Of a stretch of DNA of 64,000 nt, positions 9,701-18,188 are shown one piece after another. The position numbers and the translations under genes were made by a program. The stretch's first letter is position 1. The number at the start of each line of letters is the position of its first letter. The DNA lies in the NCBI RefSeq assembly GCF_002310495.1, contig NZ_CP023344.1, forward strand, positions 1,364,001 to 1,428,000. The letters are read 5' to 3'. The notes beneath the pieces are model-generated. The model had not been told where the DNA came from and did not search any database. It saw only the letters and a list, made by a program, of their open reading frames with translations. This DNA is from Nibricoccus aquaticus (GTDB lineage: Bacteria > Verrucomicrobiota > Verrucomicrobiia > Opitutales > Opitutaceae).

Positions 9701-10188
9701 ATCGCCGCCAGCACGAACGCCTGGTCTCCCAGATACAACGGACTGAATCCCATCTCCACCGGCAGCTCCGCCCCATCCCGCCTCACCAGACACAAATCCG
9801 GCGCGCTCCCGAACGGCCTCGCCTTCGGCTCCGTGAAAAACTCCTCCAAGAAAACCGCCAGACGCTCATGCAACCGCCCCGGCATCAGCGACCCCAGCGG
9901 CAGTGTCATCAACTCCTCCCGCGACCAGCCCGATAACCGCTCCGCCTCGGCATTGGCCAGCCGGATACGCGCCCGCCGGTCCACCGCGACCAGAGCCACG
10001 GGCGACGCTTCGAGCACCGCATGCAGCGGCCCCAGCGGTTGCAACAACTCCGGCGAAAACGGGTTCGGTGTGATGGAAGTCAAAACGTGTGGCGCACCTG
10101 CCTCTTCAGCGGCAGATCCCTTGCGCCCGGCCAGCATGTTACCCGTCCGCCATGAGGAAAGCCGATTCTCACCCGCCCGCTCCTTCAT
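6796..10188 (-). CDS. Multi-PAS/GAF hybrid sensor histidine kinase
   Basis: This soluble kinase of about 1130 residues shows, in order: PAS (from about 55; LHAVLEASPVALVAVDRRA), a GAF domain (about 190-350), three more PAS domains, a HisKA dimerisation helix with the phospho-accepting His in GGIAHDFNN, a HATPase with N box LMNLCTNSAHAM and G boxes DTGSGM and GEGTGLGLS, and a C-terminal receiver with Asp in IVITDLSMP. The PAC segments end in the usual DVTEQ/DQTA motifs. No transmembrane segment is present, so it senses inside the cell. In-frame ATGs lie at 10188 and 10137. A TTG at 10083 starts the stretch conserved with the paralogous kinase at 13680-15635 and may be the true start. The receiver gene at 6274 follows within about 50 bases. 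Confidence 0.92.
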   Translation of the reverse strand: MKERAGENRLSSWRTGNMLAGRKGSAAEEAGAPHVLTSITPNPFSPELLQPLGPLHAVLEASPVALVAVDRRARIRLANAEAERLSGWSREELMTLPLGSLMPGRLHERLAVFLEEFFTEPKARPFGSAPDLCLVRRDGAELPVEMGFSPLYLGDQAFVLAAITDLGARRKAEREEAARQQRTRAQSAALMELVGDAASAVGDFEAGARRLTELAAVAVGVDQASVWLLDDFGRTLVCADVYAREAKAHGAEQSLSRDFYPAYFAAIQNEKSVAIADAGADARVAEMVANYFAPHGIGATLDAPIRIRGYVAGVLCLEHKGGAREWTADEQAFAGSLADQATQLLLHVEHTKAEQSARDATERLQEIFAHTTEAIFSLRVTPAKEFIYEEFNPAASAASGVPSIKACGRRPQDVMPAATAAQLNANYRRCLEEGRPIEYIETVGFGAGSGTYSTFLIPIRDAGGRIHRIAGFARDVTEQQRAERAVQASEEKFSKAFRSSPDAISVSDAANGVFMEVNEGFERLFACKASEVIGKSSRELNLWATPEDRERLLGALKAKGSVKNFEAMARPKSGAPRPCVLAAETVEIGGRMCLVLVIRDVTEQRAAEQALRESEARFRSYFESPLIGMAITAPDKRWLEVNDQLCRMLGYTQEELRGMTWGELTVEDDLAANEDSLKRALAGQLETYAMDKRYRRKDGEIVHASIAVRCIRKPDGAVDYFLTVVQDQTARIEAEQAQAELESQLRQAQKLEALGQLAGGIAHDFNNILTAIMAYAELAAMDLDNPDEVRQHLDQVQKASNRARDLVRRILTFSRQRKQERKAVPLTPVIEEAVNLVRSTLPAAIEIAVKIAADAPVVLADLSQIHQVLMNLCTNSAHAMRDRPGRLSVVLERVTVDAALVRAQPELREGSYARLTVSDTGSGMAPGVLKRVFEPFFTTKAPGEGTGLGLSVVHGIMQDHEGAVTVESELGKGTTFRLYFPEQIGVEEAVTAGGSPMLRGKGERVMFIDDELALCDSTRQLLDKLGYRTTALSSPVAALERFREAPGDFDIVITDLSMPFMTGVDVGKEMLALRPELPVVLASGFSGTWTAEKVREQGLRDLLIKPLTAAALSAAIRRVLDERRAGEIRR

Positions 10189-10213
10189 GTAGGCGGGGTG
10201 TTCCCACCCCCGC
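10189..10213 (+). repeat. GTAGG hairpin element at the kinase 5' end
   Basis: GTAGG followed by a dyad with arms CGGGGTG and CACCCCC around TTCC. It directly abuts the ATG of the minus-strand kinase (10188) and could form in that mRNA leader. Confidence 0.5.
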
Positions 10214-10333
10214 ATTTTTCTCACACCCGCGCGCGCGGTGAGGAAAGCACGGGGCGGGCCGCCAGAACATCCCCATGACCTGGTCGGCTCTCTTTCCCCA
10301 TGCGTTCCTCGCCGCGCGCGGAGGCGCTCCCGC

Positions 10334-10783
10334 TCAACCCCCTCTCGGCGGCGCCATCAGCGCCCGCACCGCCTTCAACAGCGCGATCAACGTGAACGGC
10401 TTCATCAACGTCGCGTCGGCTCCCAGCGCCCGCGCGATGTCCGTCATCAGATCCGGCGCCATCGGCCCGCCGCCCGAAATCGCCACGATCTTCACCGCCG
10501 GATGATGCTTTCTCAAATGCTGGATCAGCTGCACCCCATCCGTCCCCGGCATCACCATATCCGTGATCACCAGATCCGCCGGCTGCGCGTTCAGATGTTT
10601 GATCGCGCCCATACCATCCGACGCCGCGTCCACGTGATAACCGAAACGCCGCAGAAAATGCGCCTGCACCATCCGCAACACCTCGTCGTCATCGACCAGC
10701 AGGATGCGCGGCACTTGATGATCCGCATCCACCGCCGCGTCATCCATCCACTCGTCTAAACTCACCGGCGGCTGCTCGCTCAT
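10334..10783 (-). CDS. Single-domain response regulator, coupled to a chemoreceptor
   Basis: The 149-residue receiver protein has a 25-residue polar leader and then [14 protein letters not shown], the acceptor Asp in [14 protein letters not shown], the switch region IVAISGGG and the Lys in LMKPFTL. Its start codon overlaps the stop of the upstream chemoreceptor gene by 4 bases (ATGA), so the two are translationally coupled. That suggests the receptor and this CheY-like protein work as a pair. It resembles the receiver encoded at 6274. A gene for a free receiver coupled to a receptor, with no kinase between them, is uncommon. Confidence 0.92.
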   Translation of the reverse strand: MSEQPPVSLDEWMDDAAVDADHQVPRILLVDDDEVLRMVQAHFLRRFGYHVDAASDGMGAIKHLNAQPADLVITDMVMPGTDGVQLIQHLRKHHPAVKIVAISGGGPMAPDLMTDIARALGADATLMKPFTLIALLKAVRALMAPPRGG

Positions 10784-12384
10784 ACCCCCGCCTCCTCTTT
10801 CGCCACATCCGCGAAGAACTCATCGCCACCCGCCGCCGCAACTTTCGCCGCAGCCGCCTGCCGGCGCAAAATTGTCTTCACGATCCCCCGCCGCTGCACC
10901 GGAGCCTTCGCCGAAAAACGCGGACGCTCCTCAACCCCTTCCACGTGCTCGCGACGCCCGCGCCCCTCGACCAGCGCCCGCAAATGGCCCACCGCGTCCT
11001 CGAGCGACGCCGCCTGCGCGTTCAACTCCTCACTCGCGCTCGCGCTCTCTTCAGCGCCAGCCGCCGTCTGTTGCGTCACCGTGTCCATCTGCGACACCGC
11101 CGTGTTGATCTGGCTGATACCCGTGCTCTGCTCGCTCGAAGCCGTCGCGATCTGGCCGACAAGATCATCGACCTGCCGCGCCTTCTCCACGATCTCGCGC
11201 AGTCCGCTGGAAACTTTCGCGCTGATCGCCACACCATGCACGCTCTTCGTGATCGCGTCCTGGATCTTCTCCTCGGTCTCCTTCGCCGCCGTCGCCGAAC
11301 GCTGCGCCAGCGAACGCACTTCATCCGCGACCACCGCGAATCCCGCGCCAGCTTCACCCGCCCGCGCCGCTTCAACCGCCGCATTCAGCGCCAGCAGGTT
11401 CGTCTGAAACGCGATCTCGTCGATCGTCTTGATGATCTTCGCGATGTTGTCCGACGACGCCTTGATCGCATCCATCGAGCGCGTCATCTCGCCCATGTCC
11501 GTCGCCCCCGTTTCCGCCGCCTGCCGTGTCTGTGCCGCGAGCGACTTCGCCGAGTTCGCATCATCCGAATTGCGACGCGTCATCCCCGACATCTCCTCGA
11601 GCGACGCACTCGTCTCTTCAAGCGACGCCGCCTGCTCCGTCGCGCCCTCGGCCAGCTGCTGGCTCGTCCCCGCGATCTGCGAAGACGCCGCCGCCACCTC
11701 CGCCGCTCCCGTCGAAAGCGTCGTCGCCACATTTTTGAGACGCGCATTGATCACCGCGATGCTCGTGATCGCGATGATCACACCCGCCAGCAACGCACCA
11801 CCCAGCCCGATCAGAATGCCGCGCTTCGCCTCGTTCACGCCTTCCGTGATCTCGGCACCGCCGGCATCGCCATCCGTCTTGTTAAAATCCACCAGCGCGC
11901 GCAACGCGTGAACGTACACCTCGTAAACCGGACTCAATTCCTTCTCCAGCCGCACCGCGATCTGCTCCCGCGTAGCCCCCGCCGAAGCAGCGATGATCTC
12001 TTGGCGCAGCTGCGTGTTTCTACCACGCGTCGCCTGCACCGTGTCGTAAAGCGCGCGCTCCTCCGGCCCTGTGATGCTCGTCTCGTAGTACTTGAACATC
12101 TCGTTCATCCGCGTGCTGTTCGCCTTCATCTGCGCTTCGATTGCCTCCCGCTCCTCAGGCTTGGCGATCAACAACAACTGCTGCGTCAGCATCCAGTTCG
12201 TCGCATTGATCGTCTCCAGCTGGCCTGTGGAATACAGTCCCGGCAGACACTGCTTCGCGACCCGATCCGCGTCATGGCCGATCTCCACCAACCGCGAAAA
12301 CGCGTAGAGGCCGAAAGAAGCGGCGATGATGAGCAACGTTGCGAAGCCGAAAATAATCCGGCGTGCGATGGTCCAGTTTTTCAT
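10780..12384 (-). CDS. Methyl-accepting chemotaxis protein, HAMP-less
   Basis: The 534-residue receptor begins with [10 protein letters not shown], followed by TM1 (about 9-28), a periplasmic four-helix bundle, TM2 (about 195-215; [20 protein letters not shown]) and the signalling coiled coil, whose tip [20 protein letters not shown] is identical to that of the receptor at 4043. There is no HAMP domain. The C-terminal tail is long, basic and variable. The frame is open to 12579, but that extension covers the leader hairpin, and the Met at 12384 matches the paralogue start. The stop overlaps the response-regulator gene. A terminator-like hairpin lies 68 bases upstream of the ATG and may control the gene. 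Confidence 0.93.
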   Translation of the reverse strand: MKNWTIARRIIFGFATLLIIAASFGLYAFSRLVEIGHDADRVAKQCLPGLYSTGQLETINATNWMLTQQLLLIAKPEEREAIEAQMKANSTRMNEMFKYYETSITGPEERALYDTVQATRGRNTQLRQEIIAASAGATREQIAVRLEKELSPVYEVYVHALRALVDFNKTDGDAGGAEITEGVNEAKRGILIGLGGALLAGVIIAITSIAVINARLKNVATTLSTGAAEVAAASSQIAGTSQQLAEGATEQAASLEETSASLEEMSGMTRRNSDDANSAKSLAAQTRQAAETGATDMGEMTRSMDAIKASSDNIAKIIKTIDEIAFQTNLLALNAAVEAARAGEAGAGFAVVADEVRSLAQRSATAAKETEEKIQDAITKSVHGVAISAKVSSGLREIVEKARQVDDLVGQIATASSEQSTGISQINTAVSQMDTVTQQTAAGAEESASASEELNAQAASLEDAVGHLRALVEGRGRREHVEGVEERPRFSAKAPVQRRGIVKTILRRQAAAAKVAAAGGDEFFADVAKEEAGV

Positions 12385-12451
12385 AGGGATGTTGGCTGAA
12401 AGGAAAAAATTTCCGAGGGCGCTGCGGCGCGCTCCGTCGCGTGTGAACGCG

Positions 12452-12507
12452 AAAAAGGCACAGCCTGACCACGCTCTCCTGGAGAGAAATTGGTCTGGCT
12501 GTGCCTT
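12452..12507 (-). promoter_or_regulatory. Leader hairpin with U-run upstream of chemoreceptor: attenuator candidate
   Basis: Read on the minus strand, arms AAGGCACAGCC and GGCTGTGCCTT form an 11-bp stem, extended by one T-T type mismatch and 4 more pairs (GACC/GGTC). An inner hairpin CTCTCC/GGAGAG sits in the loop, and the sequence ends TTTTTC. It has the form of an intrinsic terminator, but it lies 68 bases before the chemoreceptor ATG and 360 bases after the previous stop. Upstream (12508-12668) are further short dyads, such as TGAGAA-CT-TTCTCA at 12603-12616, and no gene. I could not match a known riboswitch class. Confidence 0.6.
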
Positions 12508-12668
12508 CGACTTGCGGGCCCATACGTCCCGCCGGAGAAAGCTGTCCACAACTCGGTTTGCGGACCTGACGCCCCACATGTCGGCACACCCCCCCGCCCG
12601 CTTGAGAACTTTCTCAGCTCATTTTGCGCGATAGGAGCGCGACACCCCCATTCTTCTCCGCCACGTGA

Positions 12669-12851
12669 GCGTTCAGCGTTGAACGTTGAGCGTTAAACGT
12701 TCCCCGCCTCCTCCGCCCCCATCCTGTTCATCCCTCTTTCCTGTCCAAAAATTCCGCCCCCACTCCCGCTCCTCCCGCGCACTTTTTTGCGCCCCTTGCG
12801 CCTTTTTGCGGCCACCCCATCCGTGCCCATCTGCGGAATCCGTGGTTAAAA
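12669..12851 (+). repeat. Block of four triple-word elements
   Basis: Four different triple-word units stand nearly head to tail. 12669-12701 is built on GTTGAACGTTGAGC. 12721-12750 is built on ATCCTGTTCATCC and ends CTGTCCAAA. 12786-12812 is built on TTGCGCC. 12817-12851 is built on CATCCGTGCC and ends CCGTGGTTAAA. The block lies in the gap between the response-regulator gene (stop 12870) and the chemoreceptor leader. No reading frame was recognised in it. Confidence 0.7.
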
Positions 12852-12869
12852 ATCCCCTCCGTCCCGCCT

Positions 12870-13658
12870 TCACTCCACCGGCGTCTTCTTCTCCGCTCCG
12901 CTTCCCGGCCCTCGCTCCAGCAACTTCTCCAACTGGTACCTCAGATCCGCCAGCTCCTTGCTCTTGAAATTCTGCTTCGTCCGCTCGAGCACATCCACCG
13001 TCCGCCGGATCGCCGCCACATGCTCGACCTGCGCCAGCCCGCCCCCGCCCGACCGCTCGCTCACCGCCGTCGCCTGCTCCACATCCGACAGCATCAAAAT
13101 CGTCTGCCGCAACATCACCCGCAGATAACTCTCCGTCCGCCCGCTCTTCCCCTGCGGAGCCCGCCGCGCCACGCGCTCCAGCTCCTCCAGCTCCTCGCCC
13201 CAGGCCTGCAAACGCGCCCGCCCCGACCGCAAAATCCGCAACCCCCGATACTCCGCCACCGCTGTCGCCAGCACGCTCAATAACTCCTCCATCTCCGGCG
13301 GCTTCGTCAGATACGCCGCCACCGCTAGCCGCACCGAACGCGCCGCCGTCTCCACCGTCGGCCGCCCCGTCAGCAACACCACCGGCATCCCCGCCACCAG
13401 CGCCGGCACACTCTCGATCAACTCCAGCCCCACATTCCCCGGCATGTGGATGTCCGACAACAACACATCGTAATCTCCGCCCTCCAGCGCCGCTACCGCC
13501 TCCGCGCCCGACGCCACGCACACACACTCGAACCCATGCCGCCGCAACACCTCCGCCAGCGCGTCGCGCACCGCGACATCGTCATCTGCGAATAAAATCC
13601 TCCCGCCGCCGCCGCCCGCCGCACCCTGATCGCTCTTCTTTTCGTCAACGTTCGTCAT
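12870..13658 (-). CDS. Response regulator with C-terminal helical extension
   Basis: The 262-residue protein has a Gly-rich leader, then a receiver domain (about 20-140) with LFADDDVAV, the acceptor Asp in VLLSDIHMPG, the switch Thr in VVLLTGRP and the Lys in YLTKPPEM. A helical region rich in Arg, Glu and Leu follows (about 145-262), with no recognised DNA-binding or enzymatic domain. The first half of that region could form a coiled coil and serve in dimerisation or partner binding. It lies 21 bases downstream of the hybrid kinase gene ending at 13680, so the two should form one unit. Output unknown. Confidence 0.88.
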   Translation of the reverse strand: MTNVDEKKSDQGAAGGGGGRILFADDDVAVRDALAEVLRRHGFECVCVASGAEAVAALEGGDYDVLLSDIHMPGNVGLELIESVPALVAGMPVVLLTGRPTVETAARSVRLAVAAYLTKPPEMEELLSVLATAVAEYRGLRILRSGRARLQAWGEELEELERVARRAPQGKSGRTESYLRVMLRQTILMLSDVEQATAVSERSGGGGLAQVEHVAAIRRTVDVLERTKQNFKSKELADLRYQLEKLLERGPGSGAEKKTPVE

Positions 13659-13679
13659 GTGGAAAAATTCACCCGCCTC

Positions 13680-15635
13680 TCACCGCTCATCCAGCGCCCG
13701 CCGCACCGCCGCCGCCAGCACCTCGACCGAAACCGGCTTCGCGATCAGATCCCGCAGCCCCAGCGCCTTCACCTTCTCCGCTGTCCACGTCCCGCTAAAT
13801 CCGCTCGCCAGCAGCACCGGCAGCTCCGGCCGCAGCGCCGCAATCTCCATCGCCAGATCCAGCCCCGTCATGTGCGGCATCGTCAGATCCGTGATCACCA
13901 GATCGAAATCCGCCGGATCGTGCCGGAAACGCCGCAACGCCTCCTCCGCATCCGCAAACGTCACCGGCGCATAGCCGAGATACTCCAGCAACCGCCTGCC
14001 CGCATCGCACAGCACCCGCTCGTCATCCACGAACAGGATACGCTCGCCCCTCCCGCGCGGCAGAGCACTTTTCCCATCCTCCTTTTCCGACTGCCGCATA
14101 GTCGCATCCGCATGCTCCGGGAAAAACACCCGGAACGTCGTCCCTTCGTTCACCCGGCTCTCCACCGTGATCGCCCCGTCGTGATCCCGCACGATCCCAT
14201 GCACCACCGGCAACCCCAGCCCCGTTCCCTCCGTCGGCCCTTTCGTCGTGAAAAACGGCTCGAAGATCCTCTTCAACACGTCCGGCCGCATCCCGCACCC
14301 CGTGTCGCTCACCATCAACCGCGCATGACGCCCCGCCCTCAGCTCCGCGTGCATCCCCGCCTCGATCACCGCGCACTCCAGCGCCACCGTCATCCTCCCC
14401 GGCTGCCCGCCCATCGCGTGCGCTGCATTCGTGCAAAGATTCATCATCACCTGGTGGATCTGCGCCGCATCCGCCAGCGTCACCGGCGCCCCCTCGTCGA
14501 TCCGCGTCTCGATCTCGATCGTCGAGGGCAATGTTGACCGCAACAACGTCAACGCCTCCAGCACCACCGCCTGCAACCGCACCGGCTTCCGCTCAGGCTG
14601 CTGCTGACGGCTGAACGCCAGTATCCGCTTCACCAATTCCTTCGCCCGCCCGCCCGCCGCGCGCACTTGCGTGACATGCTTCCGCACTTCCTCCGGCTTC
14701 TCCGCATCCATCCCCGTCAACTCCGCATACGCCAGGATCGCCGTCAGGATGTTGTTGAAATCATGCGCGATCCCGCCCGCCAGCTGCCCCAGCGCCTCCA
14801 GCTTTTGCGCCTGCCTCAGCTGCCCTTCGATCTCCGCCTTCGCCACCTCCGCCGCGCGCCGCGCCGTGATGTCTTCATTCAGCGAAACCAGACACAGCCT
14901 CCCGTCGATCGTCACCGTCTCGGAGTTGTTGCGCACGATCAACTGCCGCCCCGCCTTATCGATAAAGTTCAGCTCGAAATCCCTCACCCGTCCGTCCGCG
15001 ATCAACCGCCGCACCAGCGCGATCCGCTCCTCCGGATTTTTCCACATGCCCATCTCCAGCGACGTGCGCCCCACCGCCTCCGCGCGCGTGTACCCGGTGA
15101 TCCGTTCAAACCCATCGTTCACCTCGATGTACCGCCCCGTCACCATGTCCGATAACGTGATCGCGTGCGGACTCGCCGTGAACGCCCGGTGGAATTTCTC
15201 CTGCGAAACCCGCAACGCCCGCTCCGCCTCCCGCCGCACGCTGATGTCCGTGATCGCCGCCAGCAGATAAACCTTCCCCGCCAGCGCCAGCGGCCTGAGC
15301 GACAACTCCACCGGGATCTCCCCGCCATCCTTCCGCCTCACGTGGATGTCTGTCGCATGACCGATCACCATCGCCCGAGGCTCCCCATAAAACTCCCGCA
15401 CCACCACGCTCGCCCGCTCGTGCGAGGTCTCCGGCAGCAACGCCACGATCGGCAGCGCCAGCAACTCCCCCTGCGTGTACCCAGACATCCGCGACGCCTC
15501 CTCGCTCGCGAAAAGCAACCGCCCCTCCGCATTCACCACCACCAGCACCGCCGGCGACGCACCCAACACTGCCTCCAGCACAGCGGCAGAGGTCGATCCT
15601 TCGTTCGAAAACGGATTGGCGTTAGTTGAACTCAA
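13680..15635 (-). CDS. PAS-PAS hybrid sensor histidine kinase
   Basis: The 651-residue soluble kinase has PAS domains at about 20-140 and 145-265, a HisKA helix with His291 in GGIAHDFNN, a HATPase with LMNLCTNAAHAM, DTGCGM and GTGLGL motifs (about 395-510), and a C-terminal receiver (about 535-650) with LFVDDE and Asp in LVITDLTMPH. It is a paralogue of the kinase at 6796 with fewer sensor domains. The only plausible start is a TTG: the first Met inside the protein comes too late, and the N-terminus (SSTNANPFS) aligns with TSITPNPFS of the paralogue. It heads an operon with the response-regulator gene at 12870. Confidence 0.9.
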   Translation of the reverse strand: MSSTNANPFSNEGSTSAAVLEAVLGASPAVLVVVNAEGRLLFASEEASRMSGYTQGELLALPIVALLPETSHERASVVVREFYGEPRAMVIGHATDIHVRRKDGGEIPVELSLRPLALAGKVYLLAAITDISVRREAERALRVSQEKFHRAFTASPHAITLSDMVTGRYIEVNDGFERITGYTRAEAVGRTSLEMGMWKNPEERIALVRRLIADGRVRDFELNFIDKAGRQLIVRNNSETVTIDGRLCLVSLNEDITARRAAEVAKAEIEGQLRQAQKLEALGQLAGGIAHDFNNILTAILAYAELTGMDAEKPEEVRKHVTQVRAAGGRAKELVKRILAFSRQQQPERKPVRLQAVVLEALTLLRSTLPSTIEIETRIDEGAPVTLADAAQIHQVMMNLCTNAAHAMGGQPGRMTVALECAVIEAGMHAELRAGRHARLMVSDTGCGMRPDVLKRIFEPFFTTKGPTEGTGLGLPVVHGIVRDHDGAITVESRVNEGTTFRVFFPEHADATMRQSEKEDGKSALPRGRGERILFVDDERVLCDAGRRLLEYLGYAPVTFADAEEALRRFRHDPADFDLVITDLTMPHMTGLDLAMEIAALRPELPVLLASGFSGTWTAEKVKALGLRDLIAKPVSVEVLAAAVRRALDER

Positions 15636-15835
15636 AACAAAAAATGAAGCCCGGCGTGCAACGATCCCAAGTCAGAAAATATCGTCGCGCCCCGCATCAT
15701 GCCCGCCCACCCCGACGAGGAAAGCGGAAACCCCTCCGTCATTGTTCTCGTACTCCTGCTTACTCTCATCCGGTTCTGAACGCTCCCCCCGAACTCCGTC
15801 CCCCACTGCGGCCATTGGCCTCAGCCGCATCTTCT

Positions 15836-15858
15836 AAAAACGCCCCATTGGCGTTTTT
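15836..15858 (-). terminator. Rho-independent terminator, bidirectional
   Basis: A perfect 9-bp stem AAAAACGCC/GGCGTTTTT with a 5-base loop sits in the 405-base gap between the ABC-F gene (stop 16042) and the kinase gene (start 15635), both on the minus strand. It most likely ends the ABC-F transcript and works equally on the other strand. Confidence 0.85.
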
Positions 15859-15920
15859 CCATTAGCGGTTTTCTGCCTCCGAAATCCGTCCTCCGTCATC
15901 GTTCTTATTTCCCCTCCGCG

Positions 15921-15998
15921 AATCCTGTCCCTCCTCTTAATCCTGTCCAAAATTCCATCTCCCCCATCCGTGCCCATCCGTGCAATCCGTGGTTAAAA
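15921..15998 (+). repeat. Two triple-word elements
   Basis: 15921-15952 carries the AATCCTGTCC...CTTAATCCTGTCCAAA type; 15964-15998 carries the CATCCGTGCC type and ends ATCCGTGGTTAAA. They fill the rest of the gap downstream of the ABC-F gene. No gene is seen in 15859-16041. Confidence 0.7.
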
Positions 15999-16041
15999 TT
16001 CCGCCTCTGCTCCGCCTCCCTCCCGCCACCGCGAACTCGCT

Positions 16042-17877
16042 TCACCCATTCTTCGCCGCTTCGAGCTCCTCCCAGCGCGCAAACGCCGTCGCATGCTCGC
16101 GCTCGATCTCCGCCAGACGCGCCTCGGCTACACCGACCGCGTGACGATCCTTATGATAGAAACTCGCGTCCGATAACTTCCCCGCCAGCTCCGCCTGCTC
16201 GCGCTCCAGCCGCTCGATCTGCGCGGGCAAACCTTCGAGCTCCTTCAATTCCTTGCTCGTCAACTTCCGCGCCTTCGCCACCGCCGGCGCACCCGCACTC
16301 GCAGCTTTCCCGGCCGATCCCTTGCTCGCACTCACATTCACCGCGCCCGCCCGCAGCTCCGCCGCCTTCGCCTGCTTCGCCTTCTCAGTCACCCAGTCCG
16401 AGTAACCGCCGACATATTCTTCGATGTGTCCGTCGCCCTCGAAAACCATCGAGCTCGTCACCACGTTATCCAGGAAATCGCGGTCATGGCTCACCAGCAG
16501 CAGCGTGCCTTTGTACTCCACGAGCAAATCCTCCAGCAGATCCAGCGTCTCGATATCCAGGTCGTTCGTCGGTTCGTCCATCACGAGCACGTTCGCCGGC
16601 TTCGTGAACAGCCGCGCCAGCAACAACCGGTTCCGCTCCCCGCCCGACAACACCCGCGCCGGTGTCCGCGCGCGTTCAGGCGAAAACAAAAACTCCTGCA
16701 AATAAGTGATCACGTTCCGCGTGTTGCCGTCGATCGTCACCGTCGCGTTCCCATTCGCGATGTTGTCCGCCACCGTCTTGTTGTCGTCGATGAGTTCGCG
16801 CAACTGATCGTAGTAAACCACCTCCAGCTGCGTCCCGAGTTTGAGCGTCCCGCCCGTCGGCGCGAGTTTCCCGAGCAGCAGTTTTATCAGCGTCGTTTTC
16901 CCCGCGCCGTTCGGCCCGATCAGCCCGATCTTGTCCCCACGCGTGATGCTCGTCGAAAAATCCTTCACGATCACGCGCCCATCCGGCCACGAGAACGACA
17001 CGTTCTCCGCGTCGATCACCTTCACGCCCGACTTCTCCGCCTCAGCGAGTTTCATCGTCACGTTGCCGACGCGATCGCGCCGCGCCATCCGCTCCGCGCG
17101 CATCTGCATCAGCGCATGAACCCGCCCTTGCGACCGTCCGCGCTGCGCCTTCACGCCTTTGCGAATCCACACTTCCTCCTGCGCCAGTTTCTTATCGAAC
17201 GCCGCGTTCTGCTTCTCCTCCGCCGCGAGCACGTCTTCTTTGCGCACGATGTACGTGTCGTAATCGCACGCCCAGCTCACCAGCCGCCCGCGATCCAGCT
17301 CCACGATCCGCGTCGCCAGCTTCCGCAAAAACGTCCGGTCGTGCGTCACGAAAAACAGCCCGAGCTTTTCCGAGAGCAAAAATTCCTCCAGCCACAGGAT
17401 CGACTCCAGATCGAGATGGTTCGTCGGCTCATCCAGCAGCAAAAAATCCGGCTGCCCCGCCAGCGCGCGCGCCAGCAACACCCGGCGCTTCAACCCGCCC
17501 GACAACGCCGAAAACTCCGCCTGCGCGTCGAGCTGCAACCGGTCGATCAAGTTATCCACCCGCACATCGCGCTCCCATTCCTCCTCATGCTCGCCCATCG
17601 GCCGTAGCCCCGAAGCCACAATATCGATGACCACGCCCGCCATCTCCTTCGGCACTTCCTGCGTGAGCTGCGTGAACACCGCATTCGGCTGACGCGACAC
17701 CACGCCCGTGTCCGGCTTCATCGCGCCCGTGATCACCTTCATGAGGGTGGATTTCCCCGCGCCGTTACGACCGAGCAGACACACGCGTTCACCCGGATCG
17801 ACCTGGAAATTCACGTCCTTGAGGACATGCGGGCCACCGAAGCTGAGATTCACATCGAGAAGGTTAACAAGAGCCAT
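16042..17877 (-). CDS. ABC-F family ATPase (Uup-like)
   Basis: The 611-residue protein has two ABC ATPase domains and no membrane segment. The first has Walker A GRNGAGKST near residue 37, signature LSGGLKRR and Walker B DFLLLDEPTNHLD. The second has Walker A GPNGAGKTT, signature LSGGERNR and LVMDEPTNDLD. The linker between them is typical of ABC-F, and the C-terminal 80 residues form a charged coiled coil of the Uup type. ABC-F proteins act on the ribosome; Uup has been linked to ribosome and DNA-structure handling. The frame is open to 18015, but the Met at 17877 begins the conserved MALVNLLDVNLSFG. It is divergent from lexA. Confidence 0.92.
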   Translation of the reverse strand: MALVNLLDVNLSFGGPHVLKDVNFQVDPGERVCLLGRNGAGKSTLMKVITGAMKPDTGVVSRQPNAVFTQLTQEVPKEMAGVVIDIVASGLRPMGEHEEEWERDVRVDNLIDRLQLDAQAEFSALSGGLKRRVLLARALAGQPDFLLLDEPTNHLDLESILWLEEFLLSEKLGLFFVTHDRTFLRKLATRIVELDRGRLVSWACDYDTYIVRKEDVLAAEEKQNAAFDKKLAQEEVWIRKGVKAQRGRSQGRVHALMQMRAERMARRDRVGNVTMKLAEAEKSGVKVIDAENVSFSWPDGRVIVKDFSTSITRGDKIGLIGPNGAGKTTLIKLLLGKLAPTGGTLKLGTQLEVVYYDQLRELIDDNKTVADNIANGNATVTIDGNTRNVITYLQEFLFSPERARTPARVLSGGERNRLLLARLFTKPANVLVMDEPTNDLDIETLDLLEDLLVEYKGTLLLVSHDRDFLDNVVTSSMVFEGDGHIEEYVGGYSDWVTEKAKQAKAAELRAGAVNVSASKGSAGKAASAGAPAVAKARKLTSKELKELEGLPAQIERLEREQAELAGKLSDASFYHKDRHAVGVAEARLAEIEREHATAFARWEELEAAKNG

Positions 17878-17965
17878 GATCGCCCGCAAAGTTGGCAACC
17901 GGCGCCCCAGATGCAATGCCCGCGTTTTTCCTCTGACATGGCCCGCTTGTTCGTTTTCCGCCACT

Positions 17966-18066
17966 CCCATCCGTGCCCCATCTGTGCAATCTGTGGTTAA
18001 AACTTCCGTCTCCATCCACGCCCTCCTTCGCGTTCGACCTTAGCGTCTTTGCGTCTTCGCGCTTCA
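17966..18066 (+). repeat. Two triple-word elements between the ABC-F gene and lexA
   Basis: 17966-18002 has the CATCCGTGCC type and ends CTGTGGTTAAA; 18040-18066 has three GCGTCTTTGCGTCTTCGCG-type words. They take up much of the 335-base divergent gap. The rest holds the lexA operator and no visible gene. Confidence 0.65.
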
Positions 18067-18174
18067 ACCAAACCATCGAGCCACTTCCAATCATCTGGCG
18101 CGCATCATCACTGAAAAATTTTCCTCGGTTCATCGCACCCCGACCTTGATTTCCCCGCCGTTCGCCCGAACGTG

Positions 18175-18188
18175 TGTTCAGCCGAACA
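18175..18188. promoter_or_regulatory. LexA operator (SOS box) of lexA
   Basis: TGTTC-AGCC-GAACA is a perfect match to the LexA motif described for Verrucomicrobia (TGTTC-N4-GAACA). The dyad extends outward to about 22 bases with one mismatch. It lies 24 bases before the chosen lexA ATG at 18213, as expected for autoregulation. An overlapping Gram-positive-like site, CGAACGTGTGTTC, begins at 18167. Confidence 0.88.

Noticed and set aside
12508-12668. Known c-di-GMP riboswitch in the chemoreceptor leader
   Set aside because: GCAAACC is present, but the rest of the class I core (the second conserved strand and the paired receptor loops) could not be placed; kept only as an unclassified structured leader.
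12669-12851. CRISPR array or tandem-repeat locus
   Set aside because: The repeats are short imperfect words of different types with no uniform spacers, and no cas gene is present.
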